Positions 62,151 through 64,000 of a DNA stretch of 64,000 nucleotides are shown here, piece by piece; position 1 is the first letter of the stretch, and every line of letters begins with the position of its first letter. The stretch comes from JBNRMR01 sp050942895 (lineage in GTDB: Bacteria; Bacillota; Clostridia; Christensenellales; UBA1750). The position numbers were made by a program, and so were the translations under genes. The notes under the pieces are model-generated. The model did not search any database. It was not told the DNA's origin and saw nothing but the letters and a program-made list of their open reading frames with translations. The stretch spans positions 21,072-85,071 of the forward strand of contig JBMNOE010000009.1 in assembly GCA_050942895.1 (NCBI GenBank). Reading direction: 5' to 3'.

Positions 62151-63934
62151 ATATCGGCCTAGATTCCGGCGCCGAGTCAAAGAGCAGAGGAGCGAGGAAG
62201 AAAAGCAAGCATAATCTGCGGCGCATTCTACTGGAAGCCAGGCATTACTGGCCTTCGCTTCTGGTCTGCTTTGCGGCGATAATCATCATAAACGCCGCCA
62301 CAGTCGCTAAGCCTTTCATACTCCAGATCATCGTGGATGACTTTCTCTACGCAAAAAACGATGAGATCGGCTGGTACTCAATAAAAGGGCTTGCTCTTAT
62401 ATACTTCATGTCGATAGTCCTCGCCAACGGCTTCACATATCTCCAGTCGGTCATAATAAACCGCGTCGGCCAGGATGTAATAATGAAGCTGCGCAGAAGA
62501 GTGTTCAGCCATATACAGCTTATGCCCCTTACCCAGCTGGACAAGATCAGCGCCGGCAGGCTGATAACAAGAGCTACTAACGACGTGGAAGCGCTTTCAG
62601 AGCTCTTCACCGATATTATCGTAAACTTGGTGAAGGATGTCTTTCTTCTGGCGGGGCTGGTGGCGGCGATGGTCGTCTTAAGCCCGAAGCTGGCTCTCAT
62701 AAGCTGCATCGGCATCCCCTTCATCGCCGTCACCACCGTGATTGCAAGGCAGATGCTGCGCAAGAACTTCGTCAAAATAAAGGCTTTGATCGGCCAGATC
62801 AACGGTTTTTTTGCAGAAAACATGTCCGGCATGAAGATCGTGCAGATGTTCATGAAACACAAGGAGAAGTTCAAAGAATTTTCTGCGCTAAACCAGCAGT
62901 ATTTCAAGGCCTCATTAGTACAGCTTATGATAAATAACTTCCTTCGCCCGTTGATGGAAGTGGTGAACGCGCTGGTGATATCTGCGCTGGTCTGGTTCGC
63001 ATTTGAGGACATCGTGTCAGCGGTGCTGCTGCCGGGCGTTCTTTACGCCTTTACTGACTATGTGAAGCAGTTCTTCAACCCCATCAACGACCTGGCCGAG
63101 ATGTACACCAACATACAGTCCGCCTCCGTTTCCGCCGACAGAATATACGAGCTTTTGGACAAAGAGGATGAGCTTGAGAGGCTGGACGAGGGCGACCATG
63201 TGGAGCGCTTTATCGGAAAGATAGAGTTTAAGAATGTCTGGTTTGCCTATAACGACGAAAACTGGGTGCTTAGGGATGTCAGCTTTACAATAGAGCCGGG
63301 GCAGATGGTGGCCTTTGTTGGCACCACCGGCAGCGGCAAAACCACGATAATATCGCTGCTGACACGCTTTTACACCATCCAAAAGGGTCAGATTCTGGTG
63401 GATGGAAAGGATATATACACCATGAAGCTTTCGGAGCTCAGGCGCAATATCGCCGTGGTGCTTCAGGATGTGTTCCTCTTTGCCGGCACCATAAAGGACA
63501 ATGTGCGCCTGGACGACGACATCTCCGACGACGAGATTGAAATGGCCCTTGTCACATCCCAGGCTTCCCGCTTCATAGACACTTTGCCCGACGGCATAGA
63601 CCACGCCGTGGTGGAAAGAGGCGCCGCCTTCTCATCCGGCCAAAGGCAGCTCATATCCTTTGCAAGAGCAGTGGTGCATGATCCCGCAGTGTTCGTGCTG
63701 GACGAAGCCACCGCCTATATAGACACCCAAACGGAGCAGTTGATACAGGAGTCCCTGGTCAACATGGCGAAGGACCGCACGATGATAATCATCGCCCACA
63801 GGCTTTCCACCATCCGCGACTGCGACTGCATATTTGTCATGTCCAGGGGTAAAATACGCGAGCGTGGCACCCATGACGAGCTTCTTGCCCTCGGCGGCCG
63901 CTACTTCAACCTCCACCAGGCGCAAAGCACCTGA
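62147..63934 (+). CDS. Heterodimeric ABC exporter subunit B
   Basis: 595 residues, membrane domain plus ATPase. Walker A GTTGSGKT near residue 391, signature FSSGQRQL near 496 (the canonical LSGGQ is altered), Walker B VFVLDEATAYID with the catalytic Glu. Together with subunit A, one ATP site is degenerate and one is canonical, the pattern of TM287/288 and BmrCD. ATGA overlap ensures coupled synthesis. The last 66 bp of the window carry only an incomplete GC-rich hairpin. Confidence 0.9.
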   Translation: MNIGLDSGAESKSRGARKKSKHNLRRILLEARHYWPSLLVCFAAIIIINAATVAKPFILQIIVDDFLYAKNDEIGWYSIKGLALIYFMSIVLANGFTYLQSVIINRVGQDVIMKLRRRVFSHIQLMPLTQLDKISAGRLITRATNDVEALSELFTDIIVNLVKDVFLLAGLVAAMVVLSPKLALISCIGIPFIAVTTVIARQMLRKNFVKIKALIGQINGFFAENMSGMKIVQMFMKHKEKFKEFSALNQQYFKASLVQLMINNFLRPLMEVVNALVISALVWFAFEDIVSAVLLPGVLYAFTDYVKQFFNPINDLAEMYTNIQSASVSADRIYELLDKEDELERLDEGDHVERFIGKIEFKNVWFAYNDENWVLRDVSFTIEPGQMVAFVGTTGSGKTTIISLLTRFYTIQKGQILVDGKDIYTMKLSELRRNIAVVLQDVFLFAGTIKDNVRLDDDISDDEIEMALVTSQASRFIDTLPDGIDHAVVERGAAFSSGQRQLISFARAVVHDPAVFVLDEATAYIDTQTEQLIQESLVNMAKDRTMIIIAHRLSTIRDCDCIFVMSRGKIRERGTHDELLALGGRYFNLHQAQST

Positions 63935-64000
63935 TCCCTTTTCCATAACAGAAGCACAACAAAACCCCCGCTAATGCGGCGGTGAATTAAGAAAACATTG

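Noticed and set aside
63017..63604. 195-codon open frame antisense to exporter subunit B
   Set aside because: Antisense of the ATPase domain.
1..64000. CRISPR array, rRNA operon, complete insertion sequence or prophage
   Set aside because: No regularly spaced repeats, rRNA sequence, transposase or phage structural genes were found.

Overview
The window is a bacterial chromosome segment from a Gram-positive, endospore-forming member of the Clostridia (Eubacteriales). Evidence: a gerA-type spore germination operon with a sigma-G-like promoter, consensus sigma-A promoters (TTGACA / TATAAT) and AGGAGG-type ribosome sites throughout, and a lepA-hemW-dnaJ-prmA-rsmE-mtaB-HIT housekeeping run. Most genes look moderately GC-rich; about 50.3-54.5 kb is visibly AT-rich and decayed. 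I cannot name a genus.

Layout. 0-9.6 kb: 5'-truncated typA, then the leftward translation/chaperone operon from lepA to a HIT protein. 9.8-12.3 kb: wreck of a sugar ABC system (AraC-type sensor regulator, lipoprotein binding protein, permease), all broken. 12.3-16.8 kb: rightward hydrolase cluster (metallophosphoesterase, a histidine phosphatase-PHP fusion, a TIM-barrel isomerase, a broken UlaG-like lactonase). 16.9-18.8 kb: tRNA-Val, a GNAT acetyltransferase and a 0.9 kb gene-poor stretch. 18.8-26.3 kb: the intact relative of the broken system (AraC regulator, LipO-type binding protein, two permeases, GH39 glycosidase). 26.5-28.4 kb: cold shock protein and small proteins. 28.5-38.4 kb: GntR regulator and dppBCDF peptide-type transporter, divergent from an operon for an AprA/fumarate-reductase-like flavoprotein, its ferredoxin, an M42 peptidase and the peptide-binding protein. 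38.4-40.1 kb: an archaeal-type aspartyl-tRNA synthetase behind an apparent leader-peptide attenuator. 40.1-44.3 kb: germination operon. 44.5-49.6 kb: a lipoprotein, a PEP-synthase-like protein and glutamate dehydrogenase. 50-54.8 kb: decayed AT-rich island ending at tRNA-Leu(CAA). 55.2-64 kb: FAD-Rieske oxidoreductase, sulfatase pseudogene, DUF6886 protein, tRNA-Leu(UAA), an RlmL-like methyltransferase, a ribbon-helix-helix regulator and a heterodimeric ABC exporter.

How it works together. The organism looks like a peptide and carbohydrate scavenger: oligosaccharide uptake with GH39, peptide uptake with M42 cleavage, and glutamate dehydrogenase feeding amino acids into central metabolism. At least eleven pseudogenes in the window show continuing loss of accessory functions, while the core genes are intact.

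The most interesting signal is upstream of the aspartyl-tRNA synthetase (38427-38760). A perfect sigma-A promoter is followed by a 13-codon ORF carrying Asn-Gln-Asp-Asp-Asp, then mutually exclusive RNA helices and an intrinsic terminator, then a hairpin over the synthetase ribosome site. This is the layout of ribosome-mediated attenuation, unexpected for a Firmicute synthetase gene, where T-boxes are usual. Second are the histidine phosphatase-PHP fusion and its cluster, a self-repressed ribbon-helix-helix gene with an operator inside its promoter spacer, and a 20-bp palindrome overlapping the promoter of the flavoprotein operon.
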